64,000 bases of DNA from Stackebrandtia albiflava (GCF_007994225.1 NZ_VLLL01000005.1:972081-1036080), one strand, 5' to 3'. Counted from the first letter of the stretch, positions 33,026-42,343 are shown. Notes: generated from the sequence alone by a model not told the origin. Program-made: numbers and translations.

Positions 33026-34654
33026 ATGAACTACGCGGAGCTGCTCCACCTCGACACCGGCAACCTCTCCCGCACCGCCGAAGCCGTCGGGCTCGTGGGC
33101 GGCAGGCTGGGGGACCAGGCGAGCGAGCTGTGGGGAACGGCGAACATCCCGACGACCTCGTGGGACGGTGACGACGCCGAAGCCGCGACCGGCCGGATCC
33201 GGGACCGCGTTCCGCCGCTGGAGGACACCAGCCAGGCCATGCTCTACGCGCAGGTCGCGTTGCTCGACCTGGTCGAGAAGCTCATCGCGGCCAAGGCGCA
33301 TCTGGAGCGGGCGCGAAGCGCGATCGCGGGCACACCGCTCACCATCACGCCCGAGGGCGTCGTTCAGGTCCCGCCCGGGCTATCACAGGCGGACGACGAA
33401 CGGTACCGCCGACTCGCCGACGACGTCGCCACCATGATCCGCGAGGCCCTGACCGCCGCGAACACCGCCGACGCCGAGGCGATCGCGGCCCTACAGGGCG
33501 TCGGCGCACCCGGTGCCGCACCACCGATGTCGGCCCCGGCCACGATGCCCGGTGAGGGTTGGAGCCCGCAGCAGTTCAAGGACTGGTGGGACGGACTCAG
33601 CGAGCCCGAACGCCAGTACATGCTCGAGAACCATCCGGATGTCATCGGCAACGCCGACGGCATCCCGTCGATGTACCGGGACCTGGCGAACCGTGAACTG
33701 CTGGGTGACGCCATAGACCGGACCCGGTCGGAGATCGACGCGCTGAAGGACGAACGCGCCGACCTGCCCGGTGGACCCGGCAGCGAGGGCGACCGACGCC
33801 GGCTCGACGGGGAGATCGCGGCCCTCGAAGGGCGCCTGGGCGGACTGGAGACCATTCAGGACAGACTCAACGCGCCCGGCACCGCCGAGTACGACGACCG
33901 GGCCTACCTACTGCAGATCGACCCGTCCGGTGACGGGAAGGCGGTCGTCGCGGTCGGCAACCCCGACACCGCCGACAACGTCTTCACCTCCGTGCCCGGC
34001 ACCGGCGCGAGTGTGCCCACCATCGGAGGCGACCTCGGGCGGGTCGACCGTATGGTCTTCGACGCCAACCAGCGGGACCCCGAGGCGTCCACCGCCGGAA
34101 TCCTGTGGCTGGGATACGACGCGCCCGACGCGATCAACAACGCCGCCTCCACCTCGTACGCCGACGGCGCCGCACCTGCCCTGCGGGAGTTCCAACAGGG
34201 ACTGGAGGTGGTGCAGGGCGGGCCGGACGCCGCCAACAACACCCTGTTCGGTCACTCGTACGGCACCACCGTCATCGGTCACACCGCCACGAGCGGTGGT
34301 GTCGCGGCGGATCAGATGATCTTCGTCGGCAGTCCCGGAGTGGGCGCCGACCACGCCTCCGACATGGGAATCGGCGCGGAGAACGTGTACGCCACGACGG
34401 CGCCCAACGACATCATCCACGTGGTACCGGACGCGAGCTGGGCGCACAACACCGCGCCGGTCAAGGAGGAGTTCGGGGCGCAGGTGTTCGACACGCCCCG
34501 CTACGACGGCAGCCGGATCGCCGCGCACAGCGGCTACTGGGACGACGGCAATCCGGCGCGGACGCACTTCGCGTCCATCATCACCGGCAACGGCACCGAG
34601 GTGCCCCGCGGCGAGTACCACGAGCGCTGGTACGAATGGCGCCCCTGGAACTGA
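33026..34654 (+). CDS. DUF1023-type alpha/beta hydrolase, putative ESX substrate 1
   Basis: A 542-residue protein. The first 170 residues are helical and ESX-like (MNYAELLHLDTGNL, then PTTSWDGDDAE). The middle has W-rich IDW-like segments (FKDWWDGLSEPERQYML) and a coiled coil around 225-275. The C-terminal half is an alpha/beta-hydrolase with nucleophile elbow GHSYGTT (Ser 411) and a late His (AHSGYWDD). The ATG at 33026 matches the start of its paralogue at 34905, although the ribosome site is weak. Such proteins are frequent neighbours and probable clients of actinobacterial type VII systems. Substrate unknown. Confidence 0.9.
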   Translation: MNYAELLHLDTGNLSRTAEAVGLVGGRLGDQASELWGTANIPTTSWDGDDAEAATGRIRDRVPPLEDTSQAMLYAQVALLDLVEKLIAAKAHLERARSAIAGTPLTITPEGVVQVPPGLSQADDERYRRLADDVATMIREALTAANTADAEAIAALQGVGAPGAAPPMSAPATMPGEGWSPQQFKDWWDGLSEPERQYMLENHPDVIGNADGIPSMYRDLANRELLGDAIDRTRSEIDALKDERADLPGGPGSEGDRRRLDGEIAALEGRLGGLETIQDRLNAPGTAEYDDRAYLLQIDPSGDGKAVVAVGNPDTADNVFTSVPGTGASVPTIGGDLGRVDRMVFDANQRDPEASTAGILWLGYDAPDAINNAASTSYADGAAPALREFQQGLEVVQGGPDAANNTLFGHSYGTTVIGHTATSGGVAADQMIFVGSPGVGADHASDMGIGAENVYATTAPNDIIHVVPDASWAHNTAPVKEEFGAQVFDTPRYDGSRIAAHSGYWDDGNPARTHFASIITGNGTEVPRGEYHERWYEWRPWN

Positions 34655-34746
34655 CCCCGACCCGGGGCATGGCGGAGTGTGCCGGGTTCACCCGTGGAAT
34701 CTCGATACCGGTGGATCGGGCGCTGCCGCGTCTGTCCGATTCGCGC

Positions 34747-34763
34747 CGGATTGGTTATCCTGC
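34747..34763 (+). promoter_or_regulatory. Second copy of the ESX-substrate promoter motif
   Basis: CGGATTGGTTATCCTGC differs at one base from the motif at 32856 and stands at a similar distance (142 bases) from the next start. A shorter relative, CGATTATCCCGCA, lies at 41012-41024 before the small ESX protein start at 41048. Confidence 0.5.
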
Positions 34764-34904
34764 ATAGCACCGAGAGACCGCCGGTGGACCGGGCCGCCTA
34801 TGCGGGCCGGCCCGCGACCGCCGCCGGTGTGCTCCCGAACGGGTGTCATCACCGGACGCCCACACCCCAGCCTGTCCGACTCAGGCCGTGATGGATGGTG
34901 CCGC

Positions 34905-36575
34905 ATGAACTATCTGGAGTTGTTGAACCTCGACACCGGCAACCTCACCCGAAGCGCCGAGGCCGCCGGGTTGATCGGAAAACGGCTGGGGGACCAGGCG
35001 AGCGAACTGTCCGGCATGGCGGACGTCCCGCCCGCCGTCTGGGACGGTGACGACGCCACGGCCGCCGTCGACACACTGCGGGAGCGCGTGCCGCCGCTGG
35101 AGGACGTCAGCCAGGCGATGCTGTACGCCCGGGTCGTGTTGATCGACCTCGCCGAACAACTGCAGATCGCCAAGGACGCCCTGATCGCGGCCAAGTCCGA
35201 GGCGGAACGCACCCCACCGCTGTCGGTCGACGCGCAGACGGGGATGGTCGTCATCCCTCCCGGTCTTCCGAAGGAACAGGAGGACGCCCTCCGGCCGTTC
35301 GCGTCGCGGGTCTCCGCCCAGATCACCATGGCCGTCATCAACGCCAACAACGCCGATTTCCATGCGACACAGGCGCTGGAGGGAATGTCCAGGCCAGGAG
35401 CGCAACTCCCGATGTCGGAACCGGCGAGCATGCCCGGTAAGGACTGGACACCGCAGCAGATCACCGACTGGTGGAACGGGCTGACCGAGGAGGAGCGGCG
35501 GCACCTGTTGGAGAACGAGGCGCCGTTCGTCGCCGACACCGACGGAATACCCACCGTGTTCCGGGACCTCGCGAACCGTGAGCTGCTGGGCGACCAGATC
35601 GATCAGACCCGGACCGAGATCGCGGGGTTGAAGGAGGACAAGGGCGACCTCCTGGGTGGTCCCGGAAGCCAAGGTGATCGTCGTGCCCTCGACGACCAGA
35701 TCAATGCCGCCGAGGACAAGCTGGCCGCGCTGGAAGGGCTGCAGAACCGTATCAACGAGAACGGCGCCGCCATCTACAACGACGACGGGACGTACGAACG
35801 CTCTTACCTGATGGATTTCAACCCGGAGGGCGACGGCCAGGCCGTCGTCGCGGTCGGAAACCCCGACACCGCCGACAACGTCGTCACCATGGTCCCCGGT
35901 ATGGGTTCGGAACTGTCCGGCGTCCCGGGCGACCTCGGCCGGGTGGAACGGATGGTCGCCGCAGCCAACACATTGGACCCGACTCAAGAGACGGCCGGCA
36001 TTCTGTGGCAGGGCTACGACGCGCCCGACGGCGTTCACAACGCCTTCTCGTCTTCCTACGCCGAGAACGGGGCGCCCGCGCTCGGGCGGTTCATGTCCGG
36101 ACTGGAGGCGGTGCAGGGTGGTCCGGACGCCGCCAGGAACACCCTGCTCGGTCACTCGTACGGCTCCACCGTGGTCGGCCACGCGGCCACCGCCGAGGGG
36201 GGCGTGGCTACCGACCAGATGGTGTTCGCCGGCAGCCCCGGCGTGGCCGCCGACCACGCCTCCGAACTGGGGGTCGGCGCGGATAACGTGTATGCGACCT
36301 CGGCGACGAACGACATCATCAACGCGGTGCCGGATTACCCGTGGACACACAACGCGTCGCCGGTGGATCAGGAGTTCGGGGCCCATGTGTTCGACACGCC
36401 GCATGACGGCGGCCCTATCTCGCCGTTCGCGGCGCATTCCGGATACTGGGACAACGAAACGACCCTGCACAGCTTCGCGAAGATCATCACGGGCAACGGC
36501 GAACACGTCCCCGAGGTCGTGCATGCACCGAACAACAGCCCCGGTCTTCCCTGGTTCCTCGACCCGTATAACTAG
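34905..36575 (+). CDS. DUF1023-type alpha/beta hydrolase, putative ESX substrate 2
   Basis: A 556-residue paralogue of the preceding gene with the same layout: the N-terminus MNYLELLNLDTGNL, a helical part, W-rich repeats (ITDWWNGLTEEERRHLL), a coiled coil around 230-285 and the hydrolase half with GHSYGST (Ser 418) and AHSGYWDN. Conservation runs through the whole length, so this is a tandem duplication. No signal peptide is seen, consistent with type VII export. The ATG at 34905 is chosen by alignment with the paralogue. Confidence 0.9.
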   Translation: MNYLELLNLDTGNLTRSAEAAGLIGKRLGDQASELSGMADVPPAVWDGDDATAAVDTLRERVPPLEDVSQAMLYARVVLIDLAEQLQIAKDALIAAKSEAERTPPLSVDAQTGMVVIPPGLPKEQEDALRPFASRVSAQITMAVINANNADFHATQALEGMSRPGAQLPMSEPASMPGKDWTPQQITDWWNGLTEEERRHLLENEAPFVADTDGIPTVFRDLANRELLGDQIDQTRTEIAGLKEDKGDLLGGPGSQGDRRALDDQINAAEDKLAALEGLQNRINENGAAIYNDDGTYERSYLMDFNPEGDGQAVVAVGNPDTADNVVTMVPGMGSELSGVPGDLGRVERMVAAANTLDPTQETAGILWQGYDAPDGVHNAFSSSYAENGAPALGRFMSGLEAVQGGPDAARNTLLGHSYGSTVVGHAATAEGGVATDQMVFAGSPGVAADHASELGVGADNVYATSATNDIINAVPDYPWTHNASPVDQEFGAHVFDTPHDGGPISPFAAHSGYWDNETTLHSFAKIITGNGEHVPEVVHAPNNSPGLPWFLDPYN

Positions 36576-36794
36576 CCTTCGGCGCCGGCCACCTCCCATC
36601 GCACAGCAGTAGGTGCCCACCCGTCCACGTACTCCGATGCGGTAGGCGCGACCACGGCACCGTGCCCACCCGAGCGGATCGGCGCACGGGCATCGCGGTT
36701 CCGCGGCGGTGAGGTTTCCCGGCTCGGCGGTCCCGGTATAGCCTGAGCCGAGTCGTACTCGTGGGCCTCCCGGTCCGGTCGGTAGGAGGAAGTG

Positions 36795-37256
36795 TTGTCC
36801 GCGATCGAACAGCTCGACGAGCTTCAGGGGTACGTCAGGGCCGAGGAGAAGCTGCAACCGGCGTTGGTGCTGCTGAGCGCCGACTTCGACGTGATGCCGG
36901 GCCTTCGTAACTCGGTGCCCTACGACGACGAGAACGGCAGACCGACCGACTTCGCCAACGTCGAGATCAACTACCTGTTGAAGCACCGGCCGCCGTTGGC
37001 GGGTGTCCCGGCCGAGGAACTGCTCGCCGCGAACTCGGCGTTCTTCACGCGGGTCGAGGAGCTGTGGGACGAGTTGGGCCATCGCACCATCACCCGGACC
37101 GTGGAACAGCCGTTCCGGGTGCTCCGGGCGCAGGACCCGCGTGACGGTTTCATCATCGCGCTCAAACAGGGCAAGATCGGGAACCTGTGGATGACGGCGT
37201 CCTCCGCGCCCGTGCTGCGCACCGGCGCCACCCCACCACCCCCGGTGTGGACCTGA
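36795..37256 (+). CDS. Hypothetical protein (153 aa)
   Basis: A soluble protein without known motif. It begins LSAIEQLDELQGYVRAEEKL, continues with FDVMPGLRNSVPYDDENGRP and ends in a Pro-rich tail. AGGAGG lies 5 bases before a TTG at 36795 and 2 bases before a GTG at 36792; the TTG has the better spacing. It follows the two hydrolase genes and is convergent with 37261. Its length and context suggest an ESX accessory or chaperone-like protein, but this is a guess. Confidence 0.7.
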   Translation: MSAIEQLDELQGYVRAEEKLQPALVLLSADFDVMPGLRNSVPYDDENGRPTDFANVEINYLLKHRPPLAGVPAEELLAANSAFFTRVEELWDELGHRTITRTVEQPFRVLRAQDPRDGFIIALKQGKIGNLWMTASSAPVLRTGATPPPPVWT

Positions 37257-37260
37257 GCCG

Positions 37261-37842
37261 TCACAGTTTCCCCGACACCGATCGGATCCGGTGACCACCC
37301 AACCGGTGGCCAAACTCGGTGACGAAATCCGGGCGCAGCGACGGCCAGTTCCAGAACGTCAGGCCCAGGGCGGCGAAGGCCCACGGCGTGCCGCTCCACC
37401 GCCAGTCGTTGAGCCGGGAGGCCAGACCGCAACCCAGGCAGTCCAGCCGGGAGCCACCGCCGCCGAGCCAGTCGGTCAAGACCTCGGAGAACCGAGCCGC
37501 CTGAGCCGACTCGTCTCCACGGGCGTCTCGCCACTCGCCGACCCGGTGACATCCGGGACACACGAGGCGGCTGTCCTCATCGACGGTCGTGAACACCTTC
37601 CGGCCGATGTGGATGGACACTCCGTTGGTCCGCGATCCCCACGGCAACAGGTCGGGTTCTTCGACGACCGCGGAACCGCCGGGGCCGGGTGGATGGCCGA
37701 GATCGGCACCGAGAACGCAGTCGGTGCGTTCGGCGGAGATCACGGTCACCGACACCAGCCAGGCCGTGATCGACTCCGCCAACGGTCCCGCCTCGTCCAC
37801 TTCGGCGTCGAGGTCGGTGATGCTCTGGAACCAGTCACCCAT
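37261..37842 (-). CDS. Hypothetical protein with two CxxC pairs (193 aa)
   Basis: Two paired cysteine motifs, CPGC (about residue 95) and CLGC (about 135), could bind one zinc. The N-terminus begins [20 protein letters not shown], and the C-terminal third is Trp-rich (NDWRWSGTPWAFAALGLTFW). It lies 26 bases after the small ESX-like gene and is probably in one transcript with it and eccB. No family recognised. Confidence 0.65.
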   Translation of the reverse strand: MGDWFQSITDLDAEVDEAGPLAESITAWLVSVTVISAERTDCVLGADLGHPPGPGGSAVVEEPDLLPWGSRTNGVSIHIGRKVFTTVDEDSRLVCPGCHRVGEWRDARGDESAQAARFSEVLTDWLGGGGSRLDCLGCGLASRLNDWRWSGTPWAFAALGLTFWNWPSLRPDFVTEFGHRLGGHRIRSVSGKL

Positions 37843-37868
37843 CGGGGGTTTCCGTCGTCGCGGATGGT

Positions 37869-38150
37869 TCAGCGGGGGAAGCAGCCGGCCTGGTTCTCGT
37901 CGTTGGTGCCGTGGTTGGTGCCGCAGTTGCGGATGGCCTCACCGTCGGCGGCGATCTCCGTCGACAGGGTGATGGCGAACTCCGTCCACACCGTCGCCAG
38001 CTTCGCGAACTCGCCGGGTGTGCGGAGGCCGGGTGTGGTCGCGTCGAGCCCCGCCAGGTTGCTGCGGACCTCGTTGCCGATCGACTCGCCCAACGTGGTC
38101 ACCTCGTCTCCCTTGGCGGTGACGTCGGTCGGCGAGATGAAGAAACTCAC
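37869..38150 (-). CDS. Small WXG100-like ESX protein (93 aa)
   Basis: The size and helical character fit WXG100/EspC-like proteins. It starts FFISPTDVTAKGDEVTTLGE, has a Trp in the second half (VWTEFAITLSTEIAADGEAI) and ends with a short Cys-containing tail. The start is a GTG at 38150 with AAAGGA 8 bases before. It is 73 bases downstream of eccB on the same strand. The exact subfamily cannot be named. Confidence 0.8.
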   Translation of the reverse strand: MSFFISPTDVTAKGDEVTTLGESIGNEVRSNLAGLDATTPGLRTPGEFAKLATVWTEFAITLSTEIAADGEAIRNCGTNHGTNDENQAGCFPR

Positions 38151-38223
38151 GGCGTCTGTCCTTTCCGGCCGGCGGGTAACCTCGTCCGTTCAGACTAACC
38201 GGAACGGCACGGCGTGGGAAGGC

Positions 38224-39579
38224 TCACGGCACCTGGGTACGCGCGCGCTCGGGGTCCAGTGCCGGCCCGGTGGGGATCAACGCGACGAACGTGGCGGGCA
38301 CCGGCAGCGGCGTCACGTCCCGGTAGCCCAGCAGTGTGGCGGCGTCGCCGGCGAGGGCGTACTTCACTCCCAGATCGGTGATGAGGTAGAGCGTCCCGTC
38401 CACGGCGCCGGGTGTCGCCTGTGACCGGATCAGTGCGCCGCCGCCACCGGGGACCCAGACGTGCTCGGCGGTGTCCACGACGTCCAGGCCGTCTCGCGGG
38501 GCGAAGCTCGCGGGAGAACCGATCTCGGCGGGCGCCTCCGGGTACCACGAGACGGTGATCTCCTCGTCCTCGAAGACCGTGCACACCGCCGCGCCGTCGG
38601 GAGCGGTGACCTGGCGGGGAACGTCCTGCGGGAAGCCCTCCGGTTCCACCGTCGTCGTCCCGACCTCGTCGACCTCGGTGGCCGTCAGCGACGTCGGGGT
38701 CACCGGCTCGCCGTCGCTCAGCAGCGCCTTCGACGTCGCGCCGATCGGCGCGAGACCGTCGACGGTTAGCACGTAGTCCCGTCCGCCGGCGGTGAACAGG
38801 TCCCCGTACTCGGCGTCGTGGTCGGACAGCGCGTCGGCGGAGTCCCCACGGTCGTCGATGTCGGGGGCTTCCAGGGCGGGCCCCATCACGACGGCGTCGA
38901 GGAAGATCGAATCGACCCGGGTCACCGCGTCGGGGTCGATTCCCAGCGCCAGCAGTGTCGCGTCGTCCGACACCTCGTGTTTGCGGTCGGCCAGGACGAG
39001 GAACCGCTCGTCCGCCTCGTCGGCGACGACCAGACCGCCGTCCCCGAGGGATTCGCCGGTCGCGGGTGCGTCGAGCAGGACGTGGCTGGTCTGCCGCATC
39101 GGATTGTCCGGCTCGGGTGCCGTGCACACCTGCCACGGCAGGCTCACCAGGGCGTCGGGCGGCGGCAGCGACTCCGGACCACCCCGGATGCCGATCTCCC
39201 AGCCACGGGGTTCTCCCGCCAGGTCGGCCGGGCTCACCATGTGCACCGGCACGTCGGGGCTGTCGAACATGAGCTTCGCGGAGGCCAGATTGGTCACCGG
39301 GAACAGGGTGGCGTCGATGTACACGTAGACCGCGCCGCTCTCGTCGTCGATGACGATGGAACCCTCCTGCTTCCACAACTGGTTCCCCGCCGGGAAGATC
39401 AGACCCACCACCCAGAACCCGACGAAGATCAACACCGCCAGCGCCAGCCCGCCCAGGACCGACATGGTGGTGCGCCGCAACGGCAGTTCCAGGTTGTCGG
39501 GCCTGCCGGAGGTCATCGCCGAGACGATCCGGCGGGTGACGAAGTGGTACGCCTGGAACTGCTCGCGTCTGGTGCGCAT
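38224..39579 (-). CDS. eccB: Type VII secretion protein EccB
   Basis: A 451-residue ESX core component. A short cytoplasmic N-terminus (TRREQFQAYHFVTRRIVSAM) is the family signature. One transmembrane helix at about 40-65 (VLGGLALAVLIFVGFWVVGL) follows, then a large periplasmic region with VYVYIDATLFPVTNLASAKL and a C-terminal YALAGDAATLLGY. EccB assembles with EccC, EccD and EccE in the ESX membrane complex. I start at the ATG that gives the conserved MRTRREQF. It heads a leftward operon with the small proteins ending at 37261. Confidence 0.95.
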   Translation of the reverse strand: MRTRREQFQAYHFVTRRIVSAMTSGRPDNLELPLRRTTMSVLGGLALAVLIFVGFWVVGLIFPAGNQLWKQEGSIVIDDESGAVYVYIDATLFPVTNLASAKLMFDSPDVPVHMVSPADLAGEPRGWEIGIRGGPESLPPPDALVSLPWQVCTAPEPDNPMRQTSHVLLDAPATGESLGDGGLVVADEADERFLVLADRKHEVSDDATLLALGIDPDAVTRVDSIFLDAVVMGPALEAPDIDDRGDSADALSDHDAEYGDLFTAGGRDYVLTVDGLAPIGATSKALLSDGEPVTPTSLTATEVDEVGTTTVEPEGFPQDVPRQVTAPDGAAVCTVFEDEEITVSWYPEAPAEIGSPASFAPRDGLDVVDTAEHVWVPGGGGALIRSQATPGAVDGTLYLITDLGVKYALAGDAATLLGYRDVTPLPVPATFVALIPTGPALDPERARTQVP

Positions 39580-39823
39580 ACGGGCCTGCCCCTGCCTGGC
39601 TGTCCGACACGGCGGTGGGAGGAGTAGACCGCCGACCGACAGCACCATACCCGCGCCGGGCGAGAACGGGAAGCCGTGTGCCGCAACAGGCGGAGCCCGC
39701 AGATCGCGGGGATTTCCTCATTGGTCGGCAACTGATATCGTGATGCCACTTCCACACATTCAGCACTCTCGGATCCCGGCCGCCCGGACCTGGGATCGGG
39801 TGCGTCGCGGTCGCGGAGGTCGG

Positions 39824-41347
39824 ATGGCAGTGGTGGGACTTCCCGTTCACCGGGACCGGCCCGGTGTCGGCGACGTCGGCCTGGGACGGCTCGTCGCCGT
39901 GGAGTTCGCCGCCGCCGGCGCACTGCTGTCCTGGCATCTGCCGGACCCGTACCCGTACGTGCTCACCGGGGTGGGGGTGCTGGTGGCCGCCGTGATCCTG
40001 CTGTCCGGTTTCCGGGGCATCGGCCGGCGTGTGGCGCTCCGGTTGCGTACCGCCCGGTTCCGCAGGGGCGCACAGGAGATAGACGTCGCCGGGAACGTCC
40101 TGGCGGGACTGGCGCCCGGACTGGACATGCGGGACGTCACCGAACGCGGCACCCGGTACGGCGTCGCCTTCGACGGTGCGGGTTGGTTCACGGTCGTCGC
40201 CCTCGACCACTCCGACGCCACCGCCCCGGTCGGGCTCGAATCGGGCATGTTGCGGGCACTGTCGTCGGCTCTGCTGGGTGCCGACCGCGGCCCCGCCACG
40301 ATCCAGGTCGTGACCCACATGGTTCCCGCCCCCAGTGCCGAGGTCGACGCCGACGCCGCCTGCGCCCGGTCCTACGCCGAACTGCTGGGCGACGACCCGG
40401 TCGTGTCGCACCACATGACGTGGCTGGCGGTGAGGCTGGACGGCCGGGACGCCGCGTCGGTCGCGGCCGCGCGCGGCGGCGGCTCCGAAGGTGCCAGGCG
40501 TGCCGTGGTGGCGTCGACCCGGCGACTGACCCGGTACCTCACCGACAACGGAGTGGACCACCGCGTGTTGCCCTCCGACAGCCTCCGGTTGGCGTTGGCG
40601 CACTCGGTGTCGGGGGAGACGGTGTCGGCGGCACTGCACCGGCGGGCCTTCGAGGAACGCCGGGCCTGGCGGGTCGGGGCACTCGCGCACGTCGTCTTCG
40701 GTGTGGAGGGCCGGATCACCGACGTCGACCGGCTCCGTCGCCTGTGGATGTCGATGGCGATGTTGTCCACATCGTTCTCCGCCGTCTCGGTGGTGTTCCG
40801 GCCGCTTCGGAACCACGGACCGGCCGCCTCCGGGGTACGGCTCCAGACGATGCTGCGGGTGGCGTACGACGCCGGTTTGAACGAGTCGCCCGCCGACGAG
40901 CTGGTCCGTGCCGCCGCCGAGTGCGGCGTACACGTGTGGCGTCACGACGGTGAGCACGCCGCAGCCACCTACGCCTCGGCGCCCACCGGTGGGGGAAGCC
41001 GAGCCCGCAACCGATTATCCCGCACAGACAACGGATGGAGAGCCCACATGGCACCGATGGCCGAATCCCATGTGACCCCCGACGACCTCGCCGGGCACGG
41101 CAACCACATCACCAGTACCGGAGACGAGATAGCCGCGACCGTGACGTCGGCGCGCGAACTCGGTATCGAGATCCCGGGACTGGCGACCTCGGCGGCGTTC
41201 GCCTGGTTCCGTGACCGGATGGCCGACCGGGTCGCCGGGCCGCAACGCCGGATCAGCGACGCGGGTGTCTCCGTCGTCAACTCCGACCACAGCCACCTGG
41301 CGAACGACGGCGACAACGGTCGGCCGTTCGATCGCGCCTTCGAGTAG
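39824..41347 (+). CDS. eccE: EccE fused in frame to a small ESX-associated protein
   Basis: Residues about 1-390 are EccE: two N-terminal transmembrane helices (VEFAAAGALLSWHL, VLTGVGVLVAAVILLSGF) and the family's periplasmic domain (RYGVAFDGAGWFTVVALD). No stop codon follows. The frame crosses a low-similarity linker of about 20 residues, which includes a TTA leucine codon and a promoter-like CGATTATCCCGCA, and continues into a 99-residue ESX-like protein with its own ATG and GGAGA at 41048. GGAGG precedes the ATG at 39824. It could be a real fusion, a lost stop codon or a sequence error. The EccE identity itself is secure from context and topology. Confidence 0.85.
   Translation: MAVVGLPVHRDRPGVGDVGLGRLVAVEFAAAGALLSWHLPDPYPYVLTGVGVLVAAVILLSGFRGIGRRVALRLRTARFRRGAQEIDVAGNVLAGLAPGLDMRDVTERGTRYGVAFDGAGWFTVVALDHSDATAPVGLESGMLRALSSALLGADRGPATIQVVTHMVPAPSAEVDADAACARSYAELLGDDPVVSHHMTWLAVRLDGRDAASVAAARGGGSEGARRAVVASTRRLTRYLTDNGVDHRVLPSDSLRLALAHSVSGETVSAALHRRAFEERRAWRVGALAHVVFGVEGRITDVDRLRRLWMSMAMLSTSFSAVSVVFRPLRNHGPAASGVRLQTMLRVAYDAGLNESPADELVRAAAECGVHVWRHDGEHAAATYASAPTGGGSRARNRLSRTDNGWRAHMAPMAESHVTPDDLAGHGNHITSTGDEIAATVTSARELGIEIPGLATSAAFAWFRDRMADRVAGPQRRISDAGVSVVNSDHSHLANDGDNGRPFDRAFE
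41048..41347 (+). CDS. Small ESX-associated protein (99 aa), possible internal start within the eccE frame
   Basis: The last 99 codons of the eccE frame look like an independent EspC/WXG100-type protein: helical, beginning APMAESHVTPDDLAGHGNHI, with DEIAATVTSARELGI and a Trp-containing second helix. The ATG at 41048 has GGAGA 7 bases upstream and a promoter-like box 24 bases upstream. It is followed after 18 bases by the Gly-rich substrate gene. Independent expression is likely even if the fusion is also made. Confidence 0.6.
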   Translation: MAPMAESHVTPDDLAGHGNHITSTGDEIAATVTSARELGIEIPGLATSAAFAWFRDRMADRVAGPQRRISDAGVSVVNSDHSHLANDGDNGRPFDRAFE

Positions 41348-41365
41348 AAAAGGCGGGCACCCCAC

Positions 41366-42334
41366 GTGTTGTACTCCGACCTCAAGAACATGAACGTCGG
41401 CCTGATATTCGAGGCCGCCGCCGGATCGACCTCCACACAGGAGGGACTCGTCAACGCGGGTGCCAGGGTCCGGTCGCAGGCGGCGGGCCTCTCCGGCGTC
41501 TGGGAGGGCGACGACTCCCTTGCCGCGTCGACGGCGTTGGAGACCGACAGCCTGCCCGTGACCTCCGCCGGCGACTCCTTCGGCACCGCCGCGCAGATCC
41601 TCAGCCGACTGGGAGAGCAGTTGGCGGTGGAGCAGGCGGTCCTGTTGTCGGCGATCGCCCGTGCCACCGCCATTCCCGGCATGGTCGACGAGGCCGGGAT
41701 CGTCATTCCGTTGATCCCGCCGTTGACCCTGCCGCCGGTCGCCGCCGCCATGCAGGCCGCCGCCACGGCGTTGACCATGGAGATCGCCGGAATCGTCGCG
41801 CGCGCCAACGGACACGACCAGGCCGCCGCCGCCGCACTGGCCGTCGAGTCGGTCGCCCCGGACGACCCGCCGCCCGGTGAGGAGGGCTCCGAGCAGTTCA
41901 AGTTCCCGCAAATTCCGCCGATGCCGGACCTGTCGCAGGGTCTCGGTTCGGGAGGCTCCTACGGCGGCCCGGACCTGCCGGGCCTGGGTGAGGACTTCGG
42001 CGGCGAGTACGACCCGTCCCAGCCCGGTGGCGGCCTCGCCGGTGCCGGGGGATCCTTCGGTGGCCTGGGAGCTGCCGGATCCGGAATGGGACCGGCGGGC
42101 GCCGGGTGGGGTGCCGGTTCGATGACCGCCGCCGGCGGCGCGTCGATTCCGGGCGCCGCCGCGGGCGCCGCCGGAATGGCGGCACGCCCCATGGGCATGG
42201 GGATGATGCCGATGGGCGCCGGGATGGCACGCGACGACCAGGCCGGTGACGGTTCCCGCACCTGGCTGACCGAGGACGACGACCCGTTCGGTTCCGACGA
42301 GGCCGCGCCGCCGGTGTTCCGGGGCACCGCCTGA
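41366..42334 (+). CDS. Gly/Ala-rich PPE/EspB-like type VII secretion protein
   Basis: A 322-residue protein. The first 175 residues are helical with AGLSGVWEGDDSLAASTALE, comparable to WXG-like repeat regions. About 195-295 is Gly-, Pro- and Met-rich and disordered. The C-terminus TWLTEDDDPFGSDEAAPPVF is the acidic tail common in actinobacterial PPE/EspB-like proteins encoded at ESX loci. The GTG at 41366 is used; a TTG follows immediately. It is 18 bases after the preceding frame and ends before a perfect hairpin. It is probably exported or bound to the ESX machine. Confidence 0.85.
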   Translation: MLYSDLKNMNVGLIFEAAAGSTSTQEGLVNAGARVRSQAAGLSGVWEGDDSLAASTALETDSLPVTSAGDSFGTAAQILSRLGEQLAVEQAVLLSAIARATAIPGMVDEAGIVIPLIPPLTLPPVAAAMQAAATALTMEIAGIVARANGHDQAAAAALAVESVAPDDPPPGEEGSEQFKFPQIPPMPDLSQGLGSGGSYGGPDLPGLGEDFGGEYDPSQPGGGLAGAGGSFGGLGAAGSGMGPAGAGWGAGSMTAAGGASIPGAAAGAAGMAARPMGMGMMPMGAGMARDDQAGDGSRTWLTEDDDPFGSDEAAPPVFRGTA

Positions 42335-42343
42335 CCGACTCGG

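Noticed and set aside
38195-40957. Long antisense frame across eccE that continues over eccB in another frame
   Set aside because: eccB and eccE are identified with their own conserved starts and domains; this frame is Arg/Gly-rich low complexity.
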